Notes: generated from the letters alone by a model not told the origin. Positions 16,168-26,003 are shown, numbered from the stretch's first letter. The stretch is DNA of 64,000 nt from DSWT01 sp035373625 (GCA_035373625.1 DAOSNS010000023.1:1-64000), one strand, 5' to 3'. Made by a program: numbers and translations.

Positions 16168-17229
16168 TCAGGCCACCTCAGGCTCCGTTTCCTCCGGTGA
16201 GGCCGCACGGCGGCGGAAGAGGCGTTTGGGCGCCAGCGCGCGCATGCGCCGATATAGATTGCGCAGTTCCGGCCCCTTGATGGCGCGCCCGGCCTCAAAA
16301 TAACGCCGCGCCGCCTGCCCGATGCCCCACGTGCTGACCGCCGAAATCGCCGCCGAAACAAGCCATCCCGGACCGGGGACGAGTTTGGCTAACTGGGATC
16401 CCAGGTAGCGCGAAAGCAAGCTGCCGGCCATGGTCGTCAGCAGCTCCCGCGCGTGGGAGACGTTCATCGGTTCTCCGTAAGCCGCGGCGATGCGCAACAC
16501 CATCCGCGTCTGCGAAGCCAACAGCAAGGGAATGTCCAGGCCGGGAACCGGCTGCAACGAGATCAACGCGTTGATCCAGGCGGTTTGGCGAATAATGCGG
16601 TTGACGATGTGCCCGCGCACGTCGGGGAGCGCGCGCGCCATGGCTACGGCGACCGCCGGTTGCGCGCTCAAAATTGCGGGTAGCAACTCATCCACGATAC
16701 CCATCCCCGTCTGCGCGGAAATCGGGACGGGTCGCACGCCGAGGAGCTTCTCGGCGTTCTCCAGAATCCACGGGAGGTCCTTCTTTACCAGATCGGCCTT
16801 GTTGAGCGCCACGATGATCGGACGTTGGGTGCTGCGCAGGGTGATGTAGAGATCGTGGTCGCTCTGGCGCACACCGGCGGCTGCGTCAAGCAACAACAAG
16901 ATCAAATCCGCGTCTTGAACGGCTTCGCGGGCAATCGCAGCGCGATCAACCCCCCACACTTCACCAAAACCCGGCGTGTCCACCAGCAAAAACGGGCCGA
17001 TGGGATGCTCGACAACGCCCTTCGTCGTGCCGGGCACGGCGCTCACGGCAGAAATTTTCTGTCCGTGCAGGCGGTTGAACAGCGTGGATTTGCCGCTGTT
17101 CACCGGCCCGACGATGACCAGCCGCGCCTGCGTCTCCTGTGCCACCTCGTAGCCCAGCGCGTGCCAGTCCAGCGAATGTAACAGCGTGTGAATGTCTTCC
17201 ATCTGCCTGGGCAACAGCAAGAGACTCAT
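16168..17229 (-). CDS. Era-like GTPase with C-terminal DUF697-type membrane domain
   Basis: The G motifs are in order: GPVNSGKS near residue 41, TTKG, DTPG, NKAD and SAQ. The C-terminal 150 residues are partly hydrophobic (INALISLQPVPGLDIPLLLASQ, GWLVSAAISAVSTWGIG) as in DUF697 domains. The protein likely binds the membrane in a GTP-dependent way; the precise role is unknown. It lies 11 bp after ftsK on the same strand, behind GAGAGG. Confidence 0.8.
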   Translation of the reverse strand: MSLLLLPRQMEDIHTLLHSLDWHALGYEVAQETQARLVIVGPVNSGKSTLFNRLHGQKISAVSAVPGTTKGVVEHPIGPFLLVDTPGFGEVWGVDRAAIAREAVQDADLILLLLDAAAGVRQSDHDLYITLRSTQRPIIVALNKADLVKKDLPWILENAEKLLGVRPVPISAQTGMGIVDELLPAILSAQPAVAVAMARALPDVRGHIVNRIIRQTAWINALISLQPVPGLDIPLLLASQTRMVLRIAAAYGEPMNVSHARELLTTMAGSLLSRYLGSQLAKLVPGPGWLVSAAISAVSTWGIGQAARRYFEAGRAIKGPELRNLYRRMRALAPKRLFRRRAASPEETEPEVA

Positions 17230-17240
17230 TGGCTATCCTC

Positions 17241-19592
17241 TCAATCCTGGTCTTCATCGCCGCCGAGAGTGACACTGCGCTTGCGTCCGGCGCTTTCTTG
17301 CGGCCCAACAAACCCCATACGCTCCATCTCTTCCATCAGGCGGGCCGCGCGCGGGTAGCTGATACGCAACTGTCGCTGCAAACCCGAAGTTGAAATCTGC
17401 CCCCGACTTTTGGCCAGCGCGATGGCGCGTTCCAACAAATCGGCATCCTCCGCCTGCCCGTCGAGGCGCAACGCTTCGGGGCCTTTGGTCTCGGCAGTCA
17501 CTTGCCAGGGTGGTTGCGCCGGGGTCGCGCCGGCGATCTTTTGCCAGAAGCGGATCAGCGCCTCCAATTCACCATCGGAGATAAAGCAGCCTTGCACGCG
17601 CAGCGGCGCGGAAACGTCCGGCGGCATGAACAGCATGTCACCCCGTCCGAGCAACGACTCGGCCCCCGGCATATCAATAATGACGCGCGAGTCCACATTG
17701 CTGGTGGTGGCAAAACTCACGCGCGCGGGGAAATTGGCCTTGATCAACCCCGTCACCACGTCGGTGCTGGGGCGCTGCGTGGCGACGACCAGGTGGATGC
17801 CGGTGGCGCGGGCCATCTGGGCAATGCGGGTGAGCGTGCGCTCCGTCTCTTCCGGCGTGGACATCATCAGGTCGGCCAGCTCATCAATGAGCACGACGAT
17901 GCGCGGCAACGTCGGCTCCCCCTTGCGCGCCATTTTGCGGTTGTAGTCGTCCAGGTTGCGCGCGACGGTGGCCGAGAACAGCTTGTACCGTTGATCCATC
18001 TCGTGCGCCACCCAGCGCAGCGCGCGGATGATGTTCTCGATGTTGGACTCGGCCCGTCCTAGCAGGTGAGGCAGGCCGTTGAGGTGGCTTAACTCGACCA
18101 TCTTGGGGTCAATGGCGACCATGCGCAAGGTTTCCGGCGGATTGTGCATGATCAGGCTTGCCGCGAGTGCTTTGACGAACACACTCTTGCCGCTGCCCGT
18201 CGTCCCGGCGACGAGCAGGTGCGGCATCGCCGACAAATCGGCGACGATGGCCGTGCCGGCGACATCCAGCCCCACGGCGAAGCACAACGGTTTGCCGCAT
18301 TTGCGGAAGTTCTCGCTTTCCAGCACCGAACGCAAGGAAACGAGGCCGATCTCATTATTGGGGACTTCGATGCCGACGACGGCGCGTCCGGGCACCGGCG
18401 CTTCGATGCGCAGGGATTTCGCGGCCAAAGCCAGGGTCAGGTCATCGGCCAGCGCGGCAATCTGGCTGACGCGCACCTTGCGCTGTTCTTCACCATCTGT
18501 GCCCCGGCTGATGTATCCCGGCGCGACGCCGAATTGCGTGACCGTCGGGCCGGGGCGCACCTCGGTCACCTGTGCGGGGACGCCGAACTGCGCCAGCGTT
18601 TCCTCGATGATGCGGCTCTTGCGGCGTATGTCTTCGGGGTCCGTTCCGACATGGCGGCTTTCCTTCAAAAGGGTGAGCGGCGGCAGCGTTACTTCGTGGG
18701 GTGCCGGCGGGGCGACCGCTGCCGGTGATGGCGGTGGTGTCTGTGTCGCCGGTTGGGATTCCGGCGGTGGAACAACCGGTGCGGCAGGGGACGCCGGGGT
18801 GGGGGGGACGGTCGCAATGTCAACCGTGGACGATGGCGTTCTGGCGGCTTCCTGGCGTTTGGGGACAGGTGAGACGGCAATGCTGGAGGAGAGGGAAGTC
18901 GCCGATTCCGCCGACGGCGCGGTCGTTTGACGGGCGCGCAACGCGGCGAGCACTTCACCGAGACGTTGCGTGAAAAGCTGCAAGTCTTGTCTGGTCACGT
19001 CGAATGTCAGCGCCAGGCCCACCAGCAACACCAGCACCATCAGAAAAGTGGTAATCAGCGCGCCGAAAGCGTTGTTGAGGAGCACATAGAATGCCCATCC
19101 GAGCAACCCGCCGCCGCGTCCCGATTCGACCAGGCTCCAACTGCGTTTCGTAATCAGCGTGGCGGTGAGTGTGAGCAGGGCGAGCAAGGCCAACTCGAAT
19201 CCGAGCACCGGCCGCCAGCGCCAGGTCATCGGGCGGTGCACCAGATGACGCAGCCACAACAGCCCCAGCCCGACGAGCAATGCGGCCATGGGGTAGGCTC
19301 CCCAGCCGAAGATAAACACAAGGAAGCGCACCCAGGCGCGGATCAACACGCCGGAATTGACGCCCTCGATCTTGCCGGAGATGGCGATGATCGTGAGTAA
19401 GCCGAAAAGAATCAAGGCCACGGCCAGCAACTGCTGACCGGTGGGACCCGTCATCCAGCGCCACAACACCAGGAGGATTTTGGAGAGTCTGCCTCCTGTC
19501 GAGGCCCTGGGCGCAGTTGCCTTGCCGCGCGGAACCGTTTTGCGGCCGCTGCTGCGCGGGCGGGCCATCGAGGTAGATTTACGCTGTGGCAT
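17241..19592 (-). CDS. ftsK: FtsK/SpoIIIE-type DNA translocase
   Basis: The N-terminus has about four membrane segments (residues 45-190), then a Pro/Ala linker, the RecA-like motor with Walker A GTTGSGKS near residue 460 and Walker B VVLIDELADLMM. It ends in a gamma winged helix (SGLQRQLRISYPRAARLMEEM) that reads KOPS-like sites. It pumps DNA across the division septum and activates Xer recombination at dif; a Xer recombinase is encoded at 24756-25718. The ATG at 19592 overlaps the end of the S1-domain gene by 14 bp, so translation is coupled. A TTG farther upstream is less likely. Confidence 0.93.
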   Translation of the reverse strand: MPQRKSTSMARPRSSGRKTVPRGKATAPRASTGGRLSKILLVLWRWMTGPTGQQLLAVALILFGLLTIIAISGKIEGVNSGVLIRAWVRFLVFIFGWGAYPMAALLVGLGLLWLRHLVHRPMTWRWRPVLGFELALLALLTLTATLITKRSWSLVESGRGGGLLGWAFYVLLNNAFGALITTFLMVLVLLVGLALTFDVTRQDLQLFTQRLGEVLAALRARQTTAPSAESATSLSSSIAVSPVPKRQEAARTPSSTVDIATVPPTPASPAAPVVPPPESQPATQTPPPSPAAVAPPAPHEVTLPPLTLLKESRHVGTDPEDIRRKSRIIEETLAQFGVPAQVTEVRPGPTVTQFGVAPGYISRGTDGEEQRKVRVSQIAALADDLTLALAAKSLRIEAPVPGRAVVGIEVPNNEIGLVSLRSVLESENFRKCGKPLCFAVGLDVAGTAIVADLSAMPHLLVAGTTGSGKSVFVKALAASLIMHNPPETLRMVAIDPKMVELSHLNGLPHLLGRAESNIENIIRALRWVAHEMDQRYKLFSATVARNLDDYNRKMARKGEPTLPRIVVLIDELADLMMSTPEETERTLTRIAQMARATGIHLVVATQRPSTDVVTGLIKANFPARVSFATTSNVDSRVIIDMPGAESLLGRGDMLFMPPDVSAPLRVQGCFISDGELEALIRFWQKIAGATPAQPPWQVTAETKGPEALRLDGQAEDADLLERAIALAKSRGQISTSGLQRQLRISYPRAARLMEEMERMGFVGPQESAGRKRSVTLGGDEDQD

Positions 19593-20523
19593 GGGGGAAC
19601 CCCCCGTCAACCAATCCTAACGCGATCCGGTGTTCTTCGGGCACGATTTCCAAAATCCGCACCCGCATAGACTGTCCCACGCTGAAGTGATCTTGCAAGG
19701 TCACGGTGGGGTTGTCCCCTTCCAGCTCTGAGATGTGAAGCAATCCCTCGAGGCCGTTTATCAGTTCGACGAAAATGCCGAAACGTTCGATGCTGGCAAC
19801 GGTGCCGACAAGCACATCCCCGACTTTGATGTGGGTGTGCACCGACAGCCAGGGGTTCTCGCTCAGCCGTTTCAGGCTCAAGCCTACCCGCTGATGTTCA
19901 GGGTCCACATTGAGGATTTTGACACGCACATCCTGCCCCGGCGTGAGGAAATCCTCAAGACGGCGCACCCGGCCCCACGAGATTTCGGAGATATGCACCA
20001 TACCTTCCAGCGGGCCGATGTCCACGAAAGCGCCGAACGGTCGCACGCTGGTGACTTTGCCCGTGCAAACCCGACCCACGCATAACCACTCCGGCCATTC
20101 CGGCTTCAGTGTCTCACATTCTGCCACCAGACGCTCCGAAAGCAGGATGCGGTTGCGCGCCGGCTCGACCTCGATGATGCAAAGGCGTAGGGGCTTGCCG
20201 AGGTAGGCTTCAAAGCATTTCTCGCGGGCCGCCGGATCGGCAGGGAAAGGGTAATTGACCAGGTGCGAGGCCGGTACAAAACATTCCACGCCCTTCCAGT
20301 GCGTCATCAGCCCCCCGCGATTGAAACCGTCAATGGCCAGTTCCAGAATCGTGTGGGTCCGCTGGAGCTGTCGTGCCTCATCCCAGACCGCCATAGGAAC
20401 CTCCGGCGCTTCGACCCATTCCCACGCGCCGACAACCTGACCGAAGCTGAGGGGGCCTTCCTCCAAAATCGCTTCCCAATAATCCTCGCATGGTGCCGCA
20501 TGCGGAGGGATGTAACGATCCAT
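19579..20523 (-). CDS. S1-domain RNA-binding protein (second S1-like protein)
   Basis: Three S1 domains can be read: a diverged one (residues 55-130, ECFVPASHL), and two clear ones with FGAFVDIGPLEGMVHISEIS and FGIFVELINGLEGLLHISEL. It is shorter than the RpsA-like protein at 28342-29661 and probably binds RNA or the ribosome. AAGGAG stands six bases before the ATG. Its stop overlaps the start of ftsK. Confidence 0.85.
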   Translation of the reverse strand: MDRYIPPHAAPCEDYWEAILEEGPLSFGQVVGAWEWVEAPEVPMAVWDEARQLQRTHTILELAIDGFNRGGLMTHWKGVECFVPASHLVNYPFPADPAAREKCFEAYLGKPLRLCIIEVEPARNRILLSERLVAECETLKPEWPEWLCVGRVCTGKVTSVRPFGAFVDIGPLEGMVHISEISWGRVRRLEDFLTPGQDVRVKILNVDPEHQRVGLSLKRLSENPWLSVHTHIKVGDVLVGTVASIERFGIFVELINGLEGLLHISELEGDNPTVTLQDHFSVGQSMRVRILEIVPEEHRIALGLVDGGFPHATA

Positions 20524-20644
20524 ATTCTGCTCCTTATGAAAATCTTTTTGAACGTCGGCACGTTACCACGTTGGAACGTTTAGGGTAGTGCGAGTGCCAA
20601 CTTATTGTTGCCAATCCTCAACAATCCCTTTGGTCTGTTGACAT

Positions 20645-22525
20645 TTATGATGACGCTTCTTGACTATTGTAAGCCTCTTCTTCCATCAAGGCAATAATCT
20701 CCGCCAGATTTTCAATGGCGATGCGCTGTTTGCGGTACAGGTCCGATTCGCTGACGGCCAACCGCATCGCCACTTCACGGACTTTGTGGCCGCGCAGAAA
20801 TTTCATTTCCAGGATATTGTATAGCAGCCATTCGGGCGCTGTCAACTTGCGTTCTCCGTCGGGGCGCAGACGTTCGATGGCATCCGCGAGGACGGCCCGC
20901 AGTCCTTTGACGGTGTTGCCGTCGTAGTCGGCGGCGGCGCGTTTGACGATTTCCAGGTCCAGAAGTGGGTTCTCGGTCAGGCGTGGCCCGCCCCAATAAT
21001 GCGCCAGCGCGTCGTGAACCCACTGCGGCAGTTCCGGCGACTGGGTCAAAGGGAAACCGGTAACGGCTTCGCCTTCGTAACGCAGAATGCTGCCGCGCCG
21101 TTGAATATCCGTCAGCTCTGAAAACAGCGGCGAAAAGGTGCTGAACACGACCTGCTGCAAACGCCGATCCTCAAGCGCCGCACTGGCCTGCACCAGCAGC
21201 TCATCCATCAAGGTTTCCTGTTCGGCGGCAAGTGGCAGCGTCACCTCCGGCGATCGCAGGCCAACCAATCCAAGCATGTCGCTCCCGCTTTTGTCGCGGA
21301 TGACGAGCACCCAGTAGCCATCCCAAAAAATCACCCGATCCTGTTGTCGCGCCTGTGCGACCTCTTCCAGAGGAATGTGGGACAATTCTTCCTGGGTCAC
21401 GTACAGGTTGCAGCGGATGTCCCAATGCAGCGCGCTATGATCCAGCATGGCAAGGAAACCGCCGTCGCTGCGCATGATCTCGCACAGCGCCGCCAGGACG
21501 TTCTCCAGGAATTGTTGTAAGTCGGCGGTGGTTAGCAAACGCTGGCTCAATTCCTGAAGCCGCACGACTTCGGCCCGTCCCTCACGGTAGAGCGCCAGGT
21601 CAATCAGCGGTTTCGCCAGCTCAATGCCTAGCTGCATGACGATCACGCTCGCGGCCAACGCCATCAAGGAGAGCGAGTATGGGCGTACCCCCAGCAACGG
21701 CTCCAGCGTCAATCCCAGGCCAAATACCCCTAGCGCGACAATGGCCGTCAACGGACCACGCAGCAGAAAGCGCACCATGCGGTACTTGATTGCCCGGTCC
21801 GGCGTGAGCGCGCCGATGAAGGCGATGCTGTACGCCATCAAAGCCAGCATGGTCGCCACGCCGACGTTGCCCACAATCAGCACACTCCAGAACAAGGGTT
21901 CCGAGAAACGTACCGGCCAGCCGATCACCAGCAGGTAGGGAAACACCCCCAGCGCCGGCGCCATGAAGCTGATTGATAGATAGGTCATGCGGCGGCGCGC
22001 GGCGCGTGTGTAGCAACGCTGGTGGGCGTTGAAGGTCTCGTACAGCCCCCACAGGGTAACGCCGATAAAAATGAGTGCGAAAGGATAAAAGAGCGCGCCG
22101 GGCCGCAAATGCAGAGCACCAACAGTGACGACGCCGTCGCGGACGACGAGATCGGTCCACAGGGCCAGCACCGCCACAAGGCCGCTGATGAAGAAGAAGA
22201 CCGGACGCAACCAGCCCGGAAAGCGATCTTTCATCACCAACAGGCGGATGGAGCGCACGAATTCAAGGTAGAACGGTGGGGTGAACGCAATCCCTATCCA
22301 TTGCAAGCGTAACAGCAGCCAGGCCCGGTCGGGGTCTACGCCGTTGGGGGGCAGCAGGTCCACCACATAGACGGCGATGACGCAGGCCAACAGGCCGCTG
22401 AAGGCGCTGGCGACGCGGCTCCCACGGTTGTAAAAGAACAGGTACAGCATCAGCGCGAAAGCCGTGGCGGCCACACCCGCGGTCAGTACGTCATTCACGC
22501 GAATGAGAAGATGTTGCCAGTCCAT
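20645..22525 (-). CDS. Membrane-embedded sensor with C-terminal HTH (transcription regulator)
   Basis: About eight membrane segments (residues 8-325 from this start) resemble the 7TM/histidine-kinase-like N-terminal sensor domain. A GAF-like domain follows (residues 340-480), but no kinase motif. The last 70 residues form a helix-turn-helix (KVREVAMRLAVSESDLYRKQ). It therefore looks like a one-component regulator that stays in the membrane. The ATG overlaps the stop of the GNAT gene by one base (TAATG), so this start is favoured over a longer open frame reaching 22690. The ligand and DNA target are unknown. Confidence 0.72.
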   Translation of the reverse strand: MDWQHLLIRVNDVLTAGVAATAFALMLYLFFYNRGSRVASAFSGLLACVIAVYVVDLLPPNGVDPDRAWLLLRLQWIGIAFTPPFYLEFVRSIRLLVMKDRFPGWLRPVFFFISGLVAVLALWTDLVVRDGVVTVGALHLRPGALFYPFALIFIGVTLWGLYETFNAHQRCYTRAARRRMTYLSISFMAPALGVFPYLLVIGWPVRFSEPLFWSVLIVGNVGVATMLALMAYSIAFIGALTPDRAIKYRMVRFLLRGPLTAIVALGVFGLGLTLEPLLGVRPYSLSLMALAASVIVMQLGIELAKPLIDLALYREGRAEVVRLQELSQRLLTTADLQQFLENVLAALCEIMRSDGGFLAMLDHSALHWDIRCNLYVTQEELSHIPLEEVAQARQQDRVIFWDGYWVLVIRDKSGSDMLGLVGLRSPEVTLPLAAEQETLMDELLVQASAALEDRRLQQVVFSTFSPLFSELTDIQRRGSILRYEGEAVTGFPLTQSPELPQWVHDALAHYWGGPRLTENPLLDLEIVKRAAADYDGNTVKGLRAVLADAIERLRPDGERKLTAPEWLLYNILEMKFLRGHKVREVAMRLAVSESDLYRKQRIAIENLAEIIALMEEEAYNSQEASS

Positions 22526-23055
22526 TACCGCACACGTTTGCGGAAAAACAGTGCCACTTCCTGTCCCGGCCAGTAGGCATCCTGAAAACCGCAGAAGACA
22601 AAGCGATGTTTGGCCGCGAAGCCGATGGCCGGCTGCGCCTTGAGCGGACATTCCAGGATCAAGTACTCGACTTCCTTGCGCCCGCACCATTCCAACGCCT
22701 GCTCGAGCAGGGCCGTGGCGACACCATGCCGACGGTAAGCCTCACCCACGGCGAGGTCGGTGATCCGCGCCTCACTGCGCTCTGCGGCCAATCTCAGCGC
22801 CAGGTATCCCCATATCGCACGTTGTTCAACGGCAACCCAGAAAGCGTCGCTGTGCGCCCACCCCTTCACCCGCGCCTCCGGCGAGATCGGCGGGGTGATC
22901 CGTTGTCGGCGCGGCAGACGCACTTCACGGAACCGCGCGCCCCATTCTCCCTCATCGCGCAACGCTTCCATTTGCCACGCGGATTCGGTCTCATACGTGA
23001 TATTCAGTTCCAAACAGGCTTTCCAATCCTCTTCACGCGCTGCACGAATACGCAC
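22525..23055 (-). CDS. GNAT-family N-acetyltransferase
   Basis: The GNAT core is visible: WGYLALR, then ARITDLAVGEAYRRHGVATALL with the acetyl-CoA loop RRHGVA, then LECPLKAQPAIGFAAKHRF. The substrate is not evident. The start chosen is GTG, giving VRIRAAREEDW as family members do; GGAGG lies close upstream. It is followed directly by the membrane HTH regulator with a one-base overlap. Confidence 0.78.
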   Translation of the reverse strand: MRIRAAREEDWKACLELNITYETESAWQMEALRDEGEWGARFREVRLPRRQRITPPISPEARVKGWAHSDAFWVAVEQRAIWGYLALRLAAERSEARITDLAVGEAYRRHGVATALLEQALEWCGRKEVEYLILECPLKAQPAIGFAAKHRFVFCGFQDAYWPGQEVALFFRKRVR

Positions 23056-23088
23056 ACACACCTCCAAAATCAAAATCCAGAGCTTGTC

Positions 23089-23868
23089 TTACGGTGCAAC
23101 GATATTGACCGGCACAATGCACATCGTCGTGTTACCGTAGATGTCCACAACGACCAGCCGGAAACGATACGGCCCTCCCGGCGGATAGCGGTTGGGGTCC
23201 GATATGTCCCATACGCCCAAAACGCCGTTTTTCACCGGTGTATCGTATTGCGAGACGAAATTCGGCGTGTCCGACCCCGGGAATTGCACCTCGAATTTGT
23301 AATACGAGAAAGCATTGATGTCGGCGGTGCCTTCCACGCGCACTTCACCCGACAGATTCGCCCCGGCCGTTGGCAGCGTCAATTGTGCTTCGGGATGGGG
23401 GCAATCGGGCAGGTACACATCCGGCGGAACGGGCGTGGGGGTCGGCGTAGGGGTGGGGGTGGACGTCGCCTGGGGTGCCGAGATGACCACCGACGTGATG
23501 GGTGCTGTGGTCGTCAGCGGCGGCGTTAGACTGATGGCCGTGGGGGTCCCGGTGGCGCGAATCGGGGCGGGCGTCGCGGTGAACAGCCCTACACCGACTG
23601 TGGGCGTGGGGCCTGCAGGCACAGGGATCAGCGGTACCACAAACGCACGTATAATCAGCACGACGCCGCCGAGGAACAGGAACAACATCGCCATCAACCA
23701 GGCGCGCACCAGACGCTGCTGGTACATATCGCGCTCCAACGTGAACTGCGCGACATCACGCCGCCGTTTGGTGGTTATGGCCGTGATGACGTACCCGCAC
23801 GCGCCAAACAGGCAAATCAGGCCGATCCAGAGGGCCTGCTGCCCAAGCCAACTCAGGATGACGGTCAT
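23089..23868 (-). CDS. Membrane protein with Thr/Pro linker and outer beta domain
   Basis: Two N-terminal membrane segments (residues 8-25 and 57-77) are followed by a long Thr/Pro linker and a folded C-terminal domain (LPDCPHPEAQLTLPTAG, VWDISDPNRYPPGGPYRFRL). The last domain looks like an extracellular beta-sandwich recurring in Chloroflexota. Function unknown. Its ATG overlaps the stop of the purine nucleoside phosphorylase by four bases (ATGA). Confidence 0.7.
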   Translation of the reverse strand: MTVILSWLGQQALWIGLICLFGACGYVITAITTKRRRDVAQFTLERDMYQQRLVRAWLMAMLFLFLGGVVLIIRAFVVPLIPVPAGPTPTVGVGLFTATPAPIRATGTPTAISLTPPLTTTAPITSVVISAPQATSTPTPTPTPTPVPPDVYLPDCPHPEAQLTLPTAGANLSGEVRVEGTADINAFSYYKFEVQFPGSDTPNFVSQYDTPVKNGVLGVWDISDPNRYPPGGPYRFRLVVVDIYGNTTMCIVPVNIVAP

Positions 23869-24704
23869 AACGTGCGCAACACCCCGCGGATGATCGTCTC
23901 CAGACGCGGCACCAGGACGCGCCCGGCAGCCAATACCTCCTCGTGGTTGGGCGGCGGCGCGCCCTCTTCTCCGACCAGCGTGTTGCTGATGCCCGACAGT
24001 CCGAGCACCTGCATCCCGCTGTGACGGGCCGTGATCACTTCCGGCACGGTGGACATCCCCACGGCATCGGCGCCGATGAGGCGCAGGAAACGCACATCGG
24101 CGGGGGTCTCGAAGCTCGGCCCGGCCAGGCAGATGTAGACGCCCTGGTGGGTGGGAATTCCGGCCTGCAGGGCGGTCTCTTGGGCCAGTTGGCGCAGCGC
24201 CGGCGCGTAGGCCTCGTTCATACTGGGGAAGCGTGGACCGAACTCCGCCAGATTGGGGCCGCGCAGGGGATTCAGCCCGGCCATGCCGATGAGATTGATG
24301 TGGTCACGGATGATCATCACGTCGCCGGGGCGGTACGTCATATTCAGCCCACCGGCGGCGTTGGTCACGATGAGCAGCTCCACACCGAGCAGTCGCATCA
24401 CGCGGATGGGTAGGCCGACGCGGCTCATGCTGTAGCCCTCGTAATAGTGCGCGCGCCCCTGCATCACGACTACGGGCACGCCTTCCAGCATGCCCAGCAC
24501 CAGGCGTCCCTCATGGCCTTCGACCGTGGAGACGGGGAAATGGGGGATGTCCTTGAACGGGATCGTTGTTGCATCTTCTACAGACTCGGCCAGGGCGTTC
24601 AGCCCGGATCCGAGGATCAGTCCGACTTGGGGAGTCAGCGATGTGTATCGGCGTATTGCCGTCACGGCGGCTTGAAACTCTTGCATGGTGAAAAACTCTT
24701 CCAT
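23865..24704 (-). CDS. punA: Purine nucleoside phosphorylase (trimeric type)
   Basis: Phosphate site GSGLNAL near the N-terminus, GRAHYYEGY, and TNAAGGLN followed by GPSFETPADVR and AVGMSTVPEV identify the low-molecular-mass trimeric PNP family. It splits (deoxy)guanosine or inosine with phosphate for purine salvage. The ATG lies eight bases after a perfect AGGAGG, and the longer frame from 24710 is not needed. It is the first gene of a pair with the following membrane protein. Confidence 0.92.
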   Translation of the reverse strand: MEEFFTMQEFQAAVTAIRRYTSLTPQVGLILGSGLNALAESVEDATTIPFKDIPHFPVSTVEGHEGRLVLGMLEGVPVVVMQGRAHYYEGYSMSRVGLPIRVMRLLGVELLIVTNAAGGLNMTYRPGDVMIIRDHINLIGMAGLNPLRGPNLAEFGPRFPSMNEAYAPALRQLAQETALQAGIPTHQGVYICLAGPSFETPADVRFLRLIGADAVGMSTVPEVITARHSGMQVLGLSGISNTLVGEEGAPPPNHEEVLAAGRVLVPRLETIIRGVLRTL

Positions 24705-24721
24705 ACACAAAACCTCCTGGG

Positions 24722-24793
24722 AGTTTTCAGCTATCAGTTTTTCAGTTGTCGGTCGTCAGTTATCAGTTGTCGGATGTTGGGCGTCGGGTGTCG
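24722..24793. repeat. TCAGTTGTC-type short repeats running into the xer gene end
   Basis: Words such as CAGTTGTCGG and CAGTTATC recur in 7- to 9-base steps. The part from 24756 encodes the last residues of the recombinase (AAPTPDAQHPTTDN), which are outside its conserved domain. Confidence 0.75.
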
Positions 24794-25718
24794 GCGCTGC
24801 GTTGTCGGATGAGCCGGCGAGGTTCTTGCGGGCACGTGGATGGGCCTGATCGTAGACCTCGCGTTTGCGCTGGCTCGAAATTTCCGTATAGATTTGCGTC
24901 GTAGTGATATTGGCATGCCCCAAAAACTGTTGGACTTCGCGCAGATCGGCACCGCCATCGAGCAGATGGGTGGCGAAGGTGTGCCGCAACGTGTGCGGTG
25001 TCACCGGCACGTCCAAACCGGCTGCGTGCGCGTAGTACTGCACCAGAAACCATATCCCCTGCCGGGTCAACGGTTTCCCCAGGTTGTTGAGGAACAACGT
25101 CTTCTCGGCCGGGTCGCGCAACAAAAAGGACCGTCCCTCTTCGACATAACGCTTGAGGCAGGCCATCGCCGCCGGATACAGGGGGATGATCCTCTCTTTG
25201 TCACCTTTTCCCACGCACGCCACAGCGCCGTTTTCTACATCTACGTCGTGCACCGTGAGATTGACGACCTCACTGGCGCGCATGCCCGTGGCGTACAGGA
25301 CTTCCAGCAGCGCGCGATCCCGCAGCCCCAGCGGGGTATCCTCGACTGCGGCCGCCTCCAACAGCTTCTGCACTGCCGTGCGTGAAAGGGTATGCGGCAG
25401 ACGCTTGCCGGTTTTGGGTTGGTGCAACCAATCTGCCAGATCGCTCTTCAGCACGCCTTCGGCAAAGAGAAAATGCAGAAATGAGCGCACCGCTGCGATT
25501 TTCCGACTTTTTGTTGCCGTGCTGTAGGCCTGATCCTGTAGCGAGGCGACAAAGTCGTCGAGTATGTCGGAGCAGAGCGCATCCCATTGCATCACGCCGG
25601 CGGCCTGCACGAATTCCTGGAACTGGGCCAAGTCCCCCGTGTAAGCGGCAACCGTGTTGGCGGAATAACCCCGCTCAAACTGCACATATCGCAAAAAGTG
25701 TTGTAAATCGGTCTGCAT
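24756..25718 (-). CDS. xerD: Tyrosine recombinase XerC/XerD
   Basis: N-terminal SAM-like domain (residues 5-85), then the catalytic domain with Arg in ATGMRASE, Lys in GKGDKER, HTLRHTFA, His in LGHANI and Tyr in QIYTEI, a complete RKHRHY set. It resolves chromosome dimers at dif, working with FtsK encoded at 17241-19592. Whether it is XerC or XerD cannot be fixed from one gene. The C-terminal 15 residues come from a short tandem repeat. Confidence 0.9.
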   Translation of the reverse strand: MQTDLQHFLRYVQFERGYSANTVAAYTGDLAQFQEFVQAAGVMQWDALCSDILDDFVASLQDQAYSTATKSRKIAAVRSFLHFLFAEGVLKSDLADWLHQPKTGKRLPHTLSRTAVQKLLEAAAVEDTPLGLRDRALLEVLYATGMRASEVVNLTVHDVDVENGAVACVGKGDKERIIPLYPAAMACLKRYVEEGRSFLLRDPAEKTLFLNNLGKPLTRQGIWFLVQYYAHAAGLDVPVTPHTLRHTFATHLLDGGADLREVQQFLGHANITTTQIYTEISSQRKREVYDQAHPRARKNLAGSSDNAAPTPDAQHPTTDN

Positions 25719-25741
25719 AATCTGTCAAAACATATACAGAG

Positions 25742-25770
25742 ATTATACTTGACTATGCTCATAAAGCCAA
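25742..25770 (-). promoter_or_regulatory. Promoter of the Xer recombinase gene
   Basis: Minus strand TTGGCT (25765-25770), 17-bp spacer, TATAAT (25742-25747), 24 bp before the ATG at 25718. Confidence 0.55.
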
Positions 25771-25778
25771 ATACGGCG

Positions 25779-26003
25779 TTATGTATTCCATGACGGTGTC
25801 GTGTCTGGGCGTTCCACAAAACGTTTGAGCCGCGCCTCAAAGCGGGTGCGCGGCACCAGAACGTAGCGATGGCATGTGAGGCACTCGATGCCGATGTCTG
25901 CGCCTACCCGCATAATGCGCCAGGTGCGGCCACCGCATGGGTGGGCTTTGCGCATCTCCACGACATCGCCCACCTGTAAGAATAACGGCGCTTTCCCGAC
26001 CAT
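25779..26003 (-). CDS. DUF951 family protein
   Basis: The 74-residue product fits the small DUF951 family: DVVEMRKAHPCGGRTWRIMRVGAD, then CLTCHRYVLVPR with a CxxC pair and an extra Cys in HPCGG. These likely bind zinc, but the function is unknown. The start is the ATG with GGAGG six bases upstream. A longer open frame to 26078 would overlap guanylate kinase and is rejected. Confidence 0.85.
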   Translation of the reverse strand: MVGKAPLFLQVGDVVEMRKAHPCGGRTWRIMRVGADIGIECLTCHRYVLVPRTRFEARLKRFVERPDTTPSWNT

